Notes: generated by a model from the sequence alone, not told the origin. Numbered from the stretch's first letter, positions 23,073 to 35,108 are shown. The stretch: 64,000 nt of DNA from Cerrena zonata (GCA_038087015.1 JASBNA010000011.1:434001-498000); one strand, 5' to 3'. Made by a program: numbers and translations.

Positions 23073-24209
23073 ATGCCATCTACTAGTTCTACCCCAAACA
23101 CAACAATCCTGGAACGTACAGATGTCGAGATGGCAACTCCTGATTCGGAGCCTCCATTGGATTGTATCCGAACACCATCCCCCCCTCCTATACTTTCCGC
23201 TGCTGGTCGGGTAGTAAGGCCACGCCGACCTCCAGCACGCTACCTCGATCTGCCTCCTGAACCCTTACACGCTGAAGAACAGCGTGATGTTCCTGAAGAG
23301 CCGCATTTGTTACCTCGTGTTATTCTTATTGTACGCGACACATATTCTACCATTGCAAATAGATTTGGCCTTTGGAGACTATATCCTCGACGGCCATCTT
23401 ATGACCCAGATAGTCTTATTGACTCTGAAGATCTCTCCGATATCCAGCAGCCCTCTGAGAACGCCAATGTGCCTGTACAGGATAGCAACCACTCAGATCC
23501 CCTAAACCCCCAGAATCCAAACCCTCCGTACTGGCCGTTCGCAAACTTCTCAGTATCATTGTTGATGGGATGGATGACCAACGGAAATACAGAGAAATCC
23601 GCGGGCGAGGTGGATAACTTAGTCAGTAAAGTCTTGCAACACCCAAGATTTCGCCTCGCGGAGTTGATAGGGTTCAGAGCAGGCAGGGAGAGCAGAAGGC
23701 TTGATGATTCCCTTAACCCTTCGAATACAACACCTCGCGGTTCGGCTGGATCCTCCTCGTCACCTGATCCTGTCCCCAAACGACATGAGCTTTTCGAAAC
23801 GGGAGGTTTCCATGAAACCTCCGTAACCATTGACATTCCCACTGGCGAGAAGGATGGGTCTCGGGCTGTTGAGATCCCCGGTCTTCAGCACCGAAAGCTA
23901 ACCGAGGTAGTCAAGGCTGCCTTTTCGACTGACAAACATGCGAGCCGACTTCATTACTCTCCACACAAATTATACCACAAATCGCCCTTAACGCATCATG
24001 ATCAGCGCATTTATAGCGAGTTGTATAACTCCGATGCTTTCCTGGCAGAAGATGAAGATGTGAAAAGACATGCACCTACCGATGACCCCAATTGCAAACT
24101 TGAGCGGGTCATTGCTGCACTTATGTTTTGGTCAGATGCGACTCATCTAGCAAACTTCGGGACTGCAAAATTGTGGCCGATCTATATGATCTTAGGCAAT
24201 CTCTCGAAG
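23073..24209 (+). pseudogene. Plavaka-type transposase, N-terminal part
   Basis: 379 codons of a Plavaka (CACTA-like, fungal) transposase up to the foldback insertion. The N-terminus is Pro/Arg-rich (AAGRVVRPRRPPARYLDLPPEP). The conserved block follows: LTEVVKAAFSTDKHASRLHYSPHK (quoted in part), IYSELYNSDAFL, DDPNCKLERVIAALMFWSDA, and THLANFGTAKLWPIYMI then GNLSK. The frame then enters the foldback element at 24210 and becomes nonsense. Real continuation starts at 28671 (YISALPDSGACHHIAYIP). Apart from the insertion, no stop or frameshift is seen. Confidence 0.82.
24203..24209. repeat. Target-site duplication CTCGAAG (left)
   Basis: CTCGAAG lies before the foldback element and again after it at 28664-28670. 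Removing the element plus one copy restores the transposase frame GNLSK-YISALPD. Confidence 0.85.
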
Positions 24210-24955
24210 CACACCATTCAGTCCAAAAAGGCCGTTGTCAACGCGCGAGGAGGGGGGCCGAATCCCCAATGTGAACGGACGAGATCCGGCAGCTGCTCGA
24301 TACCGAAAATCCGATGTGAGAGGGTTAGGAGAGGTATCTGGACATGGTAGAGGGATGGGGGAGATGGAGTTTCTGAGAGGGTAGGGAAGTGGAGATACAT
24401 CTTCTGGGACGTTGGGATGAGGTAGGCAGAGTGGTAGGAGGAGATGGGGCATCTGGAGGTGTAATAGGGGTATGTGCGAGATGGGTGTCTGGTGGGGTAG
24501 GAGAGGGGAATAGGGATGGGTGAGATGGGGTGTCTGGACAGACGGGATGGGTGAGATAGGGTATCTGGTGATAGTGGGAGTGTGTTGGTGATGGGTGGGA
24601 TGGGTATCTGGAGGTGGGGGGAAGGCTGTTGGGGGGAAAATTTGAAAAATGAGGGTTGGTATATACAATCTATATGGGTGTCTGGTGGTGGTATAGGAGG
24701 GTAGTTTGGAGGGTGAAATATATTTTTTCATAACATACCTTCTAAATGCAGAATCTATTGATTCTGAGTCAGAAATAGCTAGTTTACAATGAGGGGTGAG
24801 GAGGAGAAGGTTGGCTACCTTGTGCTGGAGCATGAAAATCAATATGTTTGATGCTTATATGATCTGTACTAGTATATTAGAGACCAGGGACAGGTGTTGA
24901 ACAGAGCACCAAGCTGGATTTCGAAAGTCGTCGTGACTTTGCATCGCAACTTGAC

Positions 24956-25101
24956 ACATTTTCGTGACTTGCTCGTTTGCCTATTTTCATGAGTGTGCAT
25001 ATTTTCGTGAGTGTGCATATTTTCATGAGTGTGCACATTTTCGTGACTTGCACATTTGCATATTTTCGTGAGTGTGCACATTTTCATGACTTGCTCATTT
25101 G
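24956..25101 (+). repeat. 18-bp minisatellite, left-arm segment 1
   Basis: Tandem copies of about 18 bp, roughly TATTTTCGTGAGTGTGCA, with variants GACTTGC and ATGAGTG. It makes repetitive HTHENM-type open frames on both strands that are not genes. Confidence 0.85.
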
Positions 25102-25816
25102 CACTGGATCGTAGCCCGAATTTTAGGCTTCATAAAAGTAAGGTCAATTTTTATAAAAAGTCTCTTACAAAATATGATTTTAAGCACCTAAAAATTGTCA
25201 AAAAATGCAGAATTTCAGCAAAATTTGATGAATCATAAAATCCTTGGCTAATTCAGACTTTTGTATCTAATTTTTAGACTTTAGAAATATTGAATTTTTG
25301 TTTATTTTTTGTTGGAGAAAAGTTTACTATACAAAATTCAAAATTTTGATGCACTTTTGTTTCTTCAAAAGTGATATAAAATTTAAACTGCTAATTTGGA
25401 AAGGTCAGTGATATTGCATACTTAAATATCTCTATCAGGTAGTATAATTGACCAAGACTATGATTTACCAACAATAGTAGTCTATATCTTCTATCTAGGC
25501 TCTCTATTTATAACACTTTATTTTAATATATACAATTATATTATGATTTCTAGAGAAATAACAGTGCATCAAAATTTGGAATTTTGTATAGTAAACTTTT
25601 CTCCAATAAAAAATAAACAAAAATTCAATATTTCTAAAGTCTAAAAATTAGATACAAAAGTCTGAATTAGCCAAGGATTTTATGATTCATCAAATTTTGC
25701 TGAAATTCTGCATTTTTTGACAATTTTTAGGTGCTTAAAATCATATTTTGTAAGAGACTTTTTATAAAAATTGACCTTACTTTTATGAAGCCTAAAATTT
25801 GGGCTACAGTCCAGTG
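25102..25816. mobile_element. Nested 715-bp MITE with CACTGG ends (CACTA-like)
   Basis: Ends CACTGGATCGTAGCCC and, at the right (reverse complement), CACTGGACTGTAGCCC. The inverted repeats run about 250 bp into each side (to about 25353 and from about 25565). It is flanked by 3-bp TTG duplications (25099-25101, 25817-25819). The opposite arm of the palindrome keeps the unoccupied site with a single TTG near 27774. CACT ends with a 3-bp duplication fit the CACTA superfamily, the one to which Plavaka is related. AT-rich, no coding capacity. Confidence 0.87.
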
Positions 25817-25818
25817 TT

Positions 25819-26035
25819 GCCCATTTTCGTGAGTGTGCATATTTTCGTGAGTGTGCATATTCTCGTGAGTGTGCATATTTTCGTGACTTGCACATTTGCA
25901 TATTTTCATCAGTGTGCATATTTTCGTCAGTATGCATATTTTCGTCAGTGTGCATATTGTCGTCAGTGTGCATATTTTCGTGAGTATACACATTTTCGTG
26001 AGTGTGCATATGTGCATATGTGTATGACCTGCACA
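25819..26035 (+). repeat. 18-bp minisatellite, left-arm segment 2
   Basis: Continuation of the array interrupted by the MITE. Units such as CATATTTTCGTGAGTGTG alternate with CGTCAGTG variants. Confidence 0.85.
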
Positions 26036-26605
26036 TATTCTTGCCACACTTACATGCAATATATAAATCCACATTGCTATACCGATTGTGTCTAAAACAG
26101 AGGTATTTCCCTTGTTTTCGCGACATTTTCACTATAGCCAATGTCACGATCGCGAGTGTGCATGCGGGCGATGCTTCCCTCTCTACTGAGCAAGATGCAA
26201 GTTACCTCATCTTCATCGCTTGAGAACTGGTGAAGTTATCCTCATTTCATTCAAGTTATCTTACAACTTAGACAGACTGGGTAAGTATTGTCGTTTTCGC
26301 GACATTTTCACTATGATCAATGTCGCGATCGCGAGTGTGCATGTGGGCGATGCTGCCCTTTCCACTGATTGAGATGCAAGTTACCCTGTATTGATTGATT
26401 AAGAACTGACAAAGCTACACTTATATCTTTGTCTTATAATCCAGACAGACACCTCTCTTCCGATTTATGATTTTGCAACTGTTAAGGTCTGGACAGTCAC
26501 GAAACCGCCTGTGTCACATAGTGGAGACATACTAGGGCATCTTGTAGTGCTCCAATGTCATCCATGTACTAAACGGAAAGTGTAATATACCTTTCTGACT
26601 GGCAT

Positions 26606-26985
26606 TATACCCCTTGCAAGGATGATAGATCATACAGCAATTTACACTGTACAATATTTCATTTCAAACAAAAGTGCTCATAGTTGAGTTATACCACTAC
26701 ATGATATAGTAGATCTGTACTCAGAGTCATGAGATATGGATTTGACTAGAAGTCAGATCTCCTAGTAAGACAATTTGTTACAAAATGAAATAAAGAGGAT
26801 CTAACCAGGAGATATCACATTGAATAGTTCATATCTCTGTCAATTCTAAGGCGATTTGTGTAATGTAGCTTGCATTATATTTTCTTAATCCCTAACCATC
26901 GGCTACATAGACAGTTACAATTGAAACAATGCCTACAATGAGAGCAATATAAAAACAATAGTATTTACCTGAGTTAAGCTATGGT
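26606..26985. other. Loop of the foldback palindrome
   Basis: 380 bp of AT-rich unique sequence between the arms. No coding sequence, and no sign of a further inverted repeat. Confidence 0.75.
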
Positions 26986-28663
26986 ATGCCAGTCAGAGAG
27001 GTATATTACACTTTCCGTTTAGTACATGGATGACATTGGAGCACTACAAGATGCCCTAGTATGTCTCCACTATGTGACACAGGCGGTTTCGTGACTGTCC
27101 AGACCTTAACAGTTGCAAAATCATAAATCGGAAGAGAGGTGTCTGTCTGGATTATAAGACAAAGATATAAGTGTAGCTTTGTCAGTTCTTAATCAATCAA
27201 TACAGGGTAACTTGCATCTCAATCAGTGGAAAGGGCAGCATCGCCCACATGCACACTCGCGATCGCGACATTGATCATAGTGAAAATGTCGCGAAAACGA
27301 CAATACTTACCCAGTCTGTCTAAGTTGTAAGATAACTTGAATGAAATGAGGATAACTTCACCAGTTCTCAAGCGATGAAGATGAGGTAACTTGCATCTTG
27401 CTCAGTAGAGAGGGAAGCATCGCCCGCATGCACACTCGCGATCGTGACATTGGCTATAGTGAAAATGTCGCGAAAACAAGGGAAATACCTCTGTTTTAGA
27501 CACAATCGGTATAGCAATGTGGATTTATATATTGCATGTAAGTGTGGCAAGAATATGTGCAGGTCATACACATATGCACATATGCACACTCACGAAAATG
27601 TGTATACTCACGAAAATATGCACACTGACGACAATATGCACACTGACGAAAATATGCATACTGACGAAAATATGCACACTGATGAAAATATGCAAATGTG
27701 CAAGTCACGAAAATATGCACACTCACGAGAATATGCACACTCACGAAAATATGCACACTCACGAAAATGGGCAAATGAGCAAGTCATGAAAATGTGCACA
27801 CTCACGAAAATATGCAAATGTGCAAGTCACGAAAATGTGCACACTCATGAAAATATGCACACTCACGAAAATATGCACACTCATGAAAATAGGCAAACGA
27901 GCAAGTCACGAAAATGTGTCAAGTTGCGATGCAAAGTCACGACGACTTTCGAAATCCAGCTTGGTGCTCTGTTCAACACCTGTCCCTGGTCTCTAATATA
28001 CTAGTACAGATCATATAAGCATCAAACATATTGATTTTCATGCTCCAGCACAAGGTAGCCAACCTTCTCCTCCTCACCCCTCATTGTAAACTAGCTATTT
28101 CTGACTCAGAATCAATAGATTCTGCATTTAGAAGGTATGTTATGAAAAAATATATTTCACCCTCCAAACTACCCTCCTATACCACCACCAGACACCCATA
28201 TAGATTGTATATACCAACCCTCATTTTTCAAATTTTCCCCCCAACAGCCTTCCCCCCACCTCCAGATACCCATCCCACCCATCACCAACACACTCCCACT
28301 ATCACCAGATACCCTATCTCACCCATCCCGTCTGTCCAGACACCCCATCTCACCCATCCCTATTCCCCTCTCCTACCCCACCAGACACCCATCTCGCACA
28401 TACCCCTATTACACCTCCAGATGCCCCATCTCCTCCTACCACTCTGCCTACCTCATCCCAACGTCCCAGAAGATGTATCTCCACTTCCCTACCCTCTCAG
28501 AAACTCCATCTCCCCCATCCCTCTACCATGTCCAGATACCTCTCCTAACCCTCTCACATCGGATTTTCGGTATCGAGCAGCTGCCGGATCTCGTCCGTTC
28601 ACATTGGGGATTCGGCCCCCCTCCTCGCGCGTTGACAACGGCCTTTTTGGACTGAAGGGGCTG
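26986..28663 (-). repeat. Right arm of the foldback palindrome
   Basis: Inverted copy of the left arm without the MITE. The minisatellite is continuous here. Confidence 0.88.
27560..27918 (-). repeat. 18-bp minisatellite, uninterrupted copy in right arm
   Basis: Same array as 24956-25101 plus 25819-26035, in reverse complement and unbroken. It shows the ancestral state before the MITE inserted. Confidence 0.85.
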
Positions 28664-28670
28664 CTCGAAG

Positions 28671-31520
28671 TACATCAGTGCACTTCCTGATTCGGGTGCT
28701 TGTCATCATATTGCCTATATCCCATCGGTACGTTTAAAGTGTTCTGATAATTGATTTAAAACTATTCTAATATGATGATGCTTTGGTTATGTAGCTGCCA
28801 GATTGGTTTCAAGACAAGGTGAAGTCTTGGCACTCAAAATGGAAGACCCAGAAAGCCAGTATCCTCACTCACTGTCGGCGTGAGTTGATGCACGCTGTGT
28901 GGAAGATCTTACTCGATGATGCATTTGTTCATGCCTATAAGTATGGCATGGTCATAAAGTGCCCAGACGGTGTATACCGACGTGTCTATCCACGCATTTT
29001 TACATATTCCGCAGACTATCCAGAAAAGTGAGTCTTTCAATTAGGAGTCTATGTTTCCTCCCTAGATGATTAATTATACATTTCCTCTCTCCATAGAGTC
29101 CTATTGGCAACGATACGGGACAAAGGTCTCTGTCCTTGTCCCCAATGTCTCACACCCAAGACGAAGTTACATCTTATGGGGCAAGTCAATGATCTCGCAT
29201 TCCGTATTGGATCCGGTGCACGAAAGTATCTTGCACGCTCGGTGAAACGTGCTAGAGAGTATATTTATACTCTAGGTTCTGGTATTGCCTCTACAGCGGT
29301 AGATGGCCTTCTGAAAGAAACGTCCTCAGTTCCCACTCTCGTATGGTATATTTTATTGCAATTATTGGGTCTATGCTAACTGTGTGTTACAGAATGCATT
29401 TATTGAACGCTTGGGAGAAGATTTCAATCTTCATCGCATGTTAACGGTGGACTTCATGCATGAATACAACCTTGGTGTCTGGAAGGCTGTGTTCATGCAT
29501 CTCATCCGGCTACTTTACGCTCAGCGAGATGGCATTGATAAGGTTGCCGAACTTGATCGAAGGTAAGGTCTGTTGTTGGTGAATATAGTATGTAAAACTC
29601 ACACGTCATGGTTATCTATAGATATCGTTGTATCTCTCGTTTTGGTCGTGATACAATACGTCCATTCGCCAATAATGCATCCGAAATGAAGAAGCTTGGT
29701 GCCCGAGACTTTGAAGACCTCCTATTATGTGCAGTCCCTGCCTTCGAAGGCCTATTTGATAACAACGAAGACAACAAACTTGTTGAACAACTACTTTTCA
29801 AAATGGCAGAATGGCATGCTTTCGCCAAACTGCGCATGCACACTGAAGAAACTGTCAAACATCTCGAAAAGCTCACAACCAACCTTGGAGTTCTCATGCG
29901 TAAATTCTCTACCATTACTTGCTCACGAACAGAAACATATGAGCTCCCTCGTGAGAAAGCAGCCCGTGAACGTCGACAAGCGGAACAAAGCAAATCATCC
30001 GATAGTCCATCCGCTCCCACCGGCAAAAAGCGCAAGGGCCTCAATCTCAACACATACAAGTGGCATGCCTTAGGCCATTATGTCCGTTTTATTCGACTTT
30101 TCGGTCCTACAGACATATACTCCACTCAGATTGTATGATATTTTACTTATATACCTCGCATTCTTTTTGCTGATTGAGCTGTTATTTGGTATAGGGTGAG
30201 GTAGCCCACCGTCTCGTGAAACGCCTCTACCGTCTGAGTAGTAAATTGAATGCAACGGGGAAAATAGCTAAGCGTTACATGCGAGTTACGTTCACACGTC
30301 AGAAAGTATTGGAACCACATGAAGCGACCAAGACCAAGACTCCAAGGCGGAAACACAAGCATCAAATGCACCCTGTTGGCTGTGACCCTACTGGATACGT
30401 ACCTCCTGATCAACACCACTTTATCAGTCCGTCACGAAATTCTCCGATTAAACTCACAGAATTTCTTTCTCAGGGCCGTGATGATCCAGCATTAAGGGTT
30501 TGTAAGCTTCGTGAAGTCTCTGCTGAACATAAAAGACTCACTTGCGCTCTAGGACTTCAAGACCAAACTCCTCGATCACCTTCTCGGACGGCTGACTAAC
30601 CGACAGTTCGACGGCGATGATCACGACGATTTCACTGATGCCGATCGTCAAAGTATTCGCATTACCGACAACAAGATCTTCTCCGTCTCTCGCTTCCAAG
30701 TGAACTTCACTACCTATGATGTTAGACGAGCACAGGATTCCCTAAATCCCTCAAAGCAGTGCAATGTCATGGTTCAATCACCAGAAACAGAAGCAGGGGC
30801 CCATCTGTATTGGTATGCTCAGGTCCTTGGAGTTTTTCATGCAACAGTATCAGTTTTCCCATCAAGTAAAAGTGATTTGCCGTCGATATCGAGCACGCGG
30901 GTCGAATTCCTTTGGGTACGTTGGTATGGCATTGAACCGGGAGACCGCTCTGGTTTTAGATTTGCGAAGCTACCCAAAATCAGCTTTGTTCCTGAGAACG
31001 ACCGTTTTGCCTTCGGATTCTTAGACCCATTTGTTGTGGTCCGTGGCTGTCATCTTATCCCAGCATTTGCGCTTGGACGCACTCGGAGGCTACTGCATTC
31101 AGAATCAACACTCGCTCGAAGGGTAGGGGAAAGGAAGGATTGGATGAATTACTATGTCGGAATGTAGGTGGTGATTATTTTTAGCATTTTCTTCTCACTC
31201 ACGTACCCGTTAGTTTTGCTGACCGCGATATGGCATTACGATACACTGACATGGGGATCGGACATCAGGTATCTCGAACTCCTGCAACTACATCTGGCGC
31301 AGATGAAGAGGAGATAGATGATAATAGGTGGGATGAAGATGAAGATCTCGAAGTCGATCCGAGTCCCGGTACTATGGATGAAGAAGAGGGTGATGATTCC
31401 GACAATGAATTGCGTTCTGACTCAAGCTCGGTTTCAACGAGGGAAGACGAAGACGGTGAAAGCGATGGAAGCGAAGAGAGATACTATGACCAAGACGAAG
31501 ATGGCGTAGACGATCTGTAG
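28671..31520 (+). pseudogene. Plavaka-type transposase, C-terminal part
   Basis: Rest of the transposase after the foldback element. Exons: 28671-28727, 28795-29027, 29097-29340, about 29393-29561, then about 29621-30135 and on to 31520, with GT/AG borders. Conserved pieces: LPDWFQDKVKSWHSKWKTQK, RVYPRIFTYSADYPEKVLLA, GLCPCPQCLTPK (zinc-binding-like CPCPQC), the hallmark TVDFMHEYNLGVWKAVF, YRCISRFGRDTIRPFANN, KWHALGHYVRFIRLFGPTD, and near the end WVRWYGIEP and GCHLIPAFALGRT. The C-terminus is strongly acidic (Asp/Glu/Ser). No premature stop is seen, so the gene was probably active until the foldback insertion. Confidence 0.87.
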
Positions 31521-32930
31521 ACCTCAACTTATAATATAGTATATTCAATTGTAAACTTGTGTGACTAGAACCCAACACTCCGTATTTCCTCAACAGTCAT
31601 GAACTTGGACACTACAATCAAATTCGAAAACCTCCACATAATAATACATTACGAACGGTATGTTAACGTTGCACATAATCATGCATTGATGTAATGATAA
31701 TAAGCTGTTCGTGAGCTGACACAATGTTAGCCATCACTTCAGACGACATTATAATGTCGCGTGAATTCGGCGCCAATCCATGAATGCTATAATGCAATAC
31801 TCACGCCTCCCAGTTTTCGTGATGCTACAATACCATTCGTAACCCGGAGGTAAACTCCTAGATGCTATCGCCATGACCTCGAGTCGCTCTACTATGTCTT
31901 CGTCTGTATTTTTACGATCAGGGACAGAAGAAATCACGCCCACCACCTTGCACATGTTTGTTCGCCACCTCTCCTGAGTCATACAGGGATACCATGAGGC
32001 TCAGCTTGTCGACTGCCTCTCATAAACTGCCTGGTGGTATTCTCCGTGTCTTGGCAAAGTTCTGTGTGGAAGTTGATCACAGTCGTCATGAGGCATCGAC
32101 CCTTGTGGAGCTTGATACCTCCCAGATCCGCCGTGCTCCTCTAGAGAAACTGTTCAAGTGTACGTTCCTGTATAAGGCACCCATGTAGGACGTGATTTCT
32201 ATACATATCCACATTTCTCAACATGTCTTATTTTGATACTTAGGACGACGTTGCGTTGTACATGCGGCAATGATTGAATGAAGGCACGATGGATGCGCAC
32301 ATTATATCACTTGCGATGAACCTGAGATCAGAGCAGAGTACAGCGAAAAGGCTCGGAACAGTACCAGATTCAATCTTCCTTAGACTCCCGTACCTACACT
32401 CAAACCTTCTCCTAGGTTATCTAGCGATAGAGTCATCGGTGAAGTTCGTCCGTGTCTCCCATTCGTGCCTGCTTTAGATTTATTAGATGCCTCGGACCGC
32501 AGAGATCGCAGAGTTTGACCTTTTTTATCTATTCGTATGGCAGCTATCGTCTGAACAGGACTGAATTATATTGTTTCGGCGATAACCTAGATGCATCAGA
32601 AGACAACAATCTCGACTGCAAAAGCATATCTCACCGCTTCCCCATGTTTTTGATGTCGATCATATTGCATGAAAATGTCCGGTGAATTTCTTCCCTTTGA
32701 TGTATACACCATAGCTCACAATTGGTTCAGAAATAATCCTCGAATCTTAACTGCATCTTTACACTCTTATCACTCAATAAGGTACCGGACATATTCATTC
32801 AATCTAACACTACGATCATGATGCTATCTCCTATGTCCATTTACACATCCAGACATCATACGGCAGGAACACTCGTCTACAGCGGGATTAGTTACCCCAA
32901 ATTTGGCAAAGCGAAGTCCCGACACTTACC
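31521..32930. other. Intergenic region, 3' flank of the Plavaka gene
   Basis: About 1.4 kb. Two open frames (31749-31982 minus, 31958-32188 plus) are not recognised and overlap each other. A small palindrome CGACATTATAATGTCG lies near 31745. No Plavaka terminal repeat could be identified. Confidence 0.45.
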
Positions 32931-33147
32931 TCAGTTGCAGAAGGCGAGCTTAACAAGGTCGCGTGCACTAGGGTCACTCGTTTCATCCGTCTCCAAGGCG
33001 CAACCTTGAGACTCGTCTGGATAACCCGTTATTACATGCGTACTAATTTCAGACTGAACAAAACGACTTACCGGAATCGAAGCTGACTGCGGCACCCATG
33101 GCAAACGTTGCCAGAGCAAGGAGGACGAAATACTTGACGGATTGCAT
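32931..33147 (-). CDS. Small putative secreted peptide (53 aa, one intron)
   Basis: Two exons, 33147-33072 and 33016-32931, joined over a GT/AG intron, give 53 residues plus TGA. The N-terminus is a clear signal peptide (MQSVKYFVLLALATFAMGAA). The mature part is short and acidic with two Cys, ending DLVKLAFCN. Function not recognised; it fits the broad class of fungal small secreted proteins. The gene is too small to be certain without transcript evidence. Confidence 0.5.
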
Positions 33148-33880
33148 ATTATAGAGGAAGGTGCGTTGACTTTGGAAAGGCGACTAGGCTAACCTGGGTA
33201 TGCTGCTAGTACGGAGTTATGGCATGCCAGCTTTAAGTATCCGTAGATCCACCTCAGGCACGCTCAAGCTCACACACTCTTCTCCAATGTAGAGCCAGGG
33301 CAGCTTCATCCTAGAAATAAAATCACCAGGGAAACAATACAAGAACACCCTTCCAAACTAGTATGTCCAGCGGCGCGTTACCTGAACTCTTCTCACCCCG
33401 GCTGCGAGTCTCTCGGATCTACAGTGCAATATCTCAAACATTTCGATCAACAGATGGTCAGTATGCCTGTGCACAATGGATATACTCGGACGTTCGACCT
33501 CATGGGACCGGCGTTGTATGATGTTACGTTGCGCGCTGGGCATTTTTCACCGCCAGAACCATGATGAGATTGTTTGTAAAACAAGGTTCCGATTCATATC
33601 ACGGTGCCGTGCTTCTGGACTGGGTGTATGACGGAAATGACCTACGGGCTCAATTCAGATTGGCGAAACTTATTAACCTTGTACGTATAATGATATACAT
33701 TCTATGATTATCAGCGTCCATGGGGAAGAGTCTATCATTCACGCTTTTGAAGGGATCGAAAACAGTCGAAAACTGGAGTCATTTGACCAAACAGACAATG
33801 ACCAAAAGCATATGTATAACATTGAACTACCGACGAAACTTCCCAGCCGTTAAATAAATAAATAAACAACCGCACTCTAA
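33148..33880. other. Intergenic region
   Basis: About 0.7 kb. No gene supported; short frames such as 33358-33543 (minus) lack family features. Confidence 0.5.
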
Positions 33881-35108
33881 CTACACTACATAATCGGACT
33901 TACTAGCTAAGTTTGAGTCTGAATCATGCGAACGTTTGAGATTGGTCATGGACATATCAGCACCCCCGTTACCACTGTTTGCACCGACAGCTGTCGATGA
34001 GTATGCGCTCGTGTCGAATCGCAATGATTTACTTCCGTTCTGGAGTTCGGAGACGGTGTTGGCCGTCCAGGCTCGTCCACGGGTGACACGAAGAATGATC
34101 AATACCGGCGAGAAGCACTAAAATTGTGATTAGTTAGATCGGTATTTCAAAAGTGTGGCGATATCTTACGTTAAGCTGAACTTGCAGTGGCAACAGCAAA
34201 TTGGCAGCCGGGTTATGGATGGCGTATAGCACCACAAAGATAAAGGAAATCAAAGCGTTCGGCAAAGCGGATTCCAGGATCATTGTGGCAATACTGGTAT
34301 ACGTCCGGCCATATTGCGGACCAATCGTGGACCGAAGTTGATGACGCATATAGAGGAGTCGGAAGATCAAGAGAAGGGTAAGGAAGATGTTGAGAGCCAT
34401 CGTGAGGGAGAAAAAAGGAACGGTGAAATTGAGCACTCCGTTAGACCAAAGGCTCGCATTCGGTTGAGCCGTTTGCACGGCAGAGAGAATCCCAAGGGCT
34501 ACGATTTGAGGAATTAGCTATTAATTCTAGGGCGAAGGATAAATGTAGAAGGCTTACCCAAAGTTGCAAGAAGTGCTATGCCAGGAATGACAGCCATGTA
34601 CCATTTACCCCAAACGATATATACTCGGTAAATCTACTCCCATTTATCAGCAAAGTTGCCTCGATATTTTCGAGTTATGTAAACCTACCAAGAGACCATC
34701 TGCAAAAAATGGTACCAGATCCGAAGCCACATCCCCAGCCACATTGAGTGCACTACTTTGTGACGAAATGAGATGTGCGAGAGGGCCACCGGGGAAGTTA
34801 CGCTCGTTGATCCAATCCACCTCTTCCAGATGCATATTGATGGCAATATTGAGGGTACCGAGGGCGAGGAGTAGGGTAATGTACGTGAGCCATTTCCAGT
34901 TTCCTTTCCTTCCCTCGTGTATCAAATAATAAGCACAAGTAGAATAAATAAGGATGTGCATTCCTAAATCATACGTCAGAGGTAGTCCGTATTTTGGTCA
35001 AATGTTGATCTTACCATAAGCTATGGAACCGAGATGAATGCCGGCATGAATGGTCTGCTCGAACCAGAGACTCACAGCCGGCTCCTGAGTAGCGTAGGGA
35101 CTAGGCAT
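33881..35108 (-). CDS. Seven-transmembrane protein of a mushroom-specific type
   Basis: Multi-exon membrane protein starting at ATG 35108-35106 (MPSPYATQEPAVSLWFEQTI) and ending at 33881. About seven hydrophobic helices: around IHLGSIAYG/MHILIYSTCAYYL; WLTYITLLLALGTLNIAI; SDLVPFFADGLL joined to IYRVYIVWGKWY; MAVIPGIALLATL; LNFTVPFFSLTMALNIFL; LPNALISFIFVVLYAI; and FSPVLIILRVTRG. The tail is Ser/Asn-rich and soluble. The IYRVYIVWG motif after TM3 and the overall layout match a large agaricomycete family of GPCR-like orphans; ligand and signalling are unknown. It looks intact. Confidence 0.72.

Larger units (their letters stand above)
24210..26605 (+). repeat. Left arm of the foldback palindrome
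   Basis: Inverted copy of 26986-28663. It contains the nested MITE at 25102-25816, which splits its minisatellite array. Near 26114-26470 lie two roughly 179-bp tandem units (each with GTTTTCGCGACATTTTCACTAT), mirrored in the right arm. Confidence 0.88.
24210..28663. mobile_element. 4.45-kb palindromic foldback/TIR element
   Basis: Two long inverted arms (24210-26605 and 26986-28663) around a 380-bp loop. After subtracting the nested MITE the arms are about 1.68 kb each and read as virtually identical. The outermost ends differ slightly: CACACCATTCAGTCC at left and CAGCCCCTTCAGTCC (reverse complement of the right end). The TSD is 7 bp. It holds no recognisable transposase. The mirrored open frames 24192-24842 (minus) and 28031-28690 (plus) are Pro/His/Thr-rich low-complexity products of the arms and not convincing genes. 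Probably a non-autonomous element moved in trans; ends and duplication length suggest hAT-like mobilisation, which is inference. Confidence 0.88.

Noticed and set aside
24956..27918. The 18-bp repeats as a CRISPR array
   Set aside because: Units are directly tandem without unique spacers, and the genome is eukaryotic.
24192..28690. Long mirrored open frames (216-219 codons) and HTHENM-type repeat frames
   Set aside because: They are translations of the palindrome arms and minisatellite: low-complexity Pro/Thr/His or 6-residue repeats, identical in both arms and extending beyond element borders. No start context or domain.
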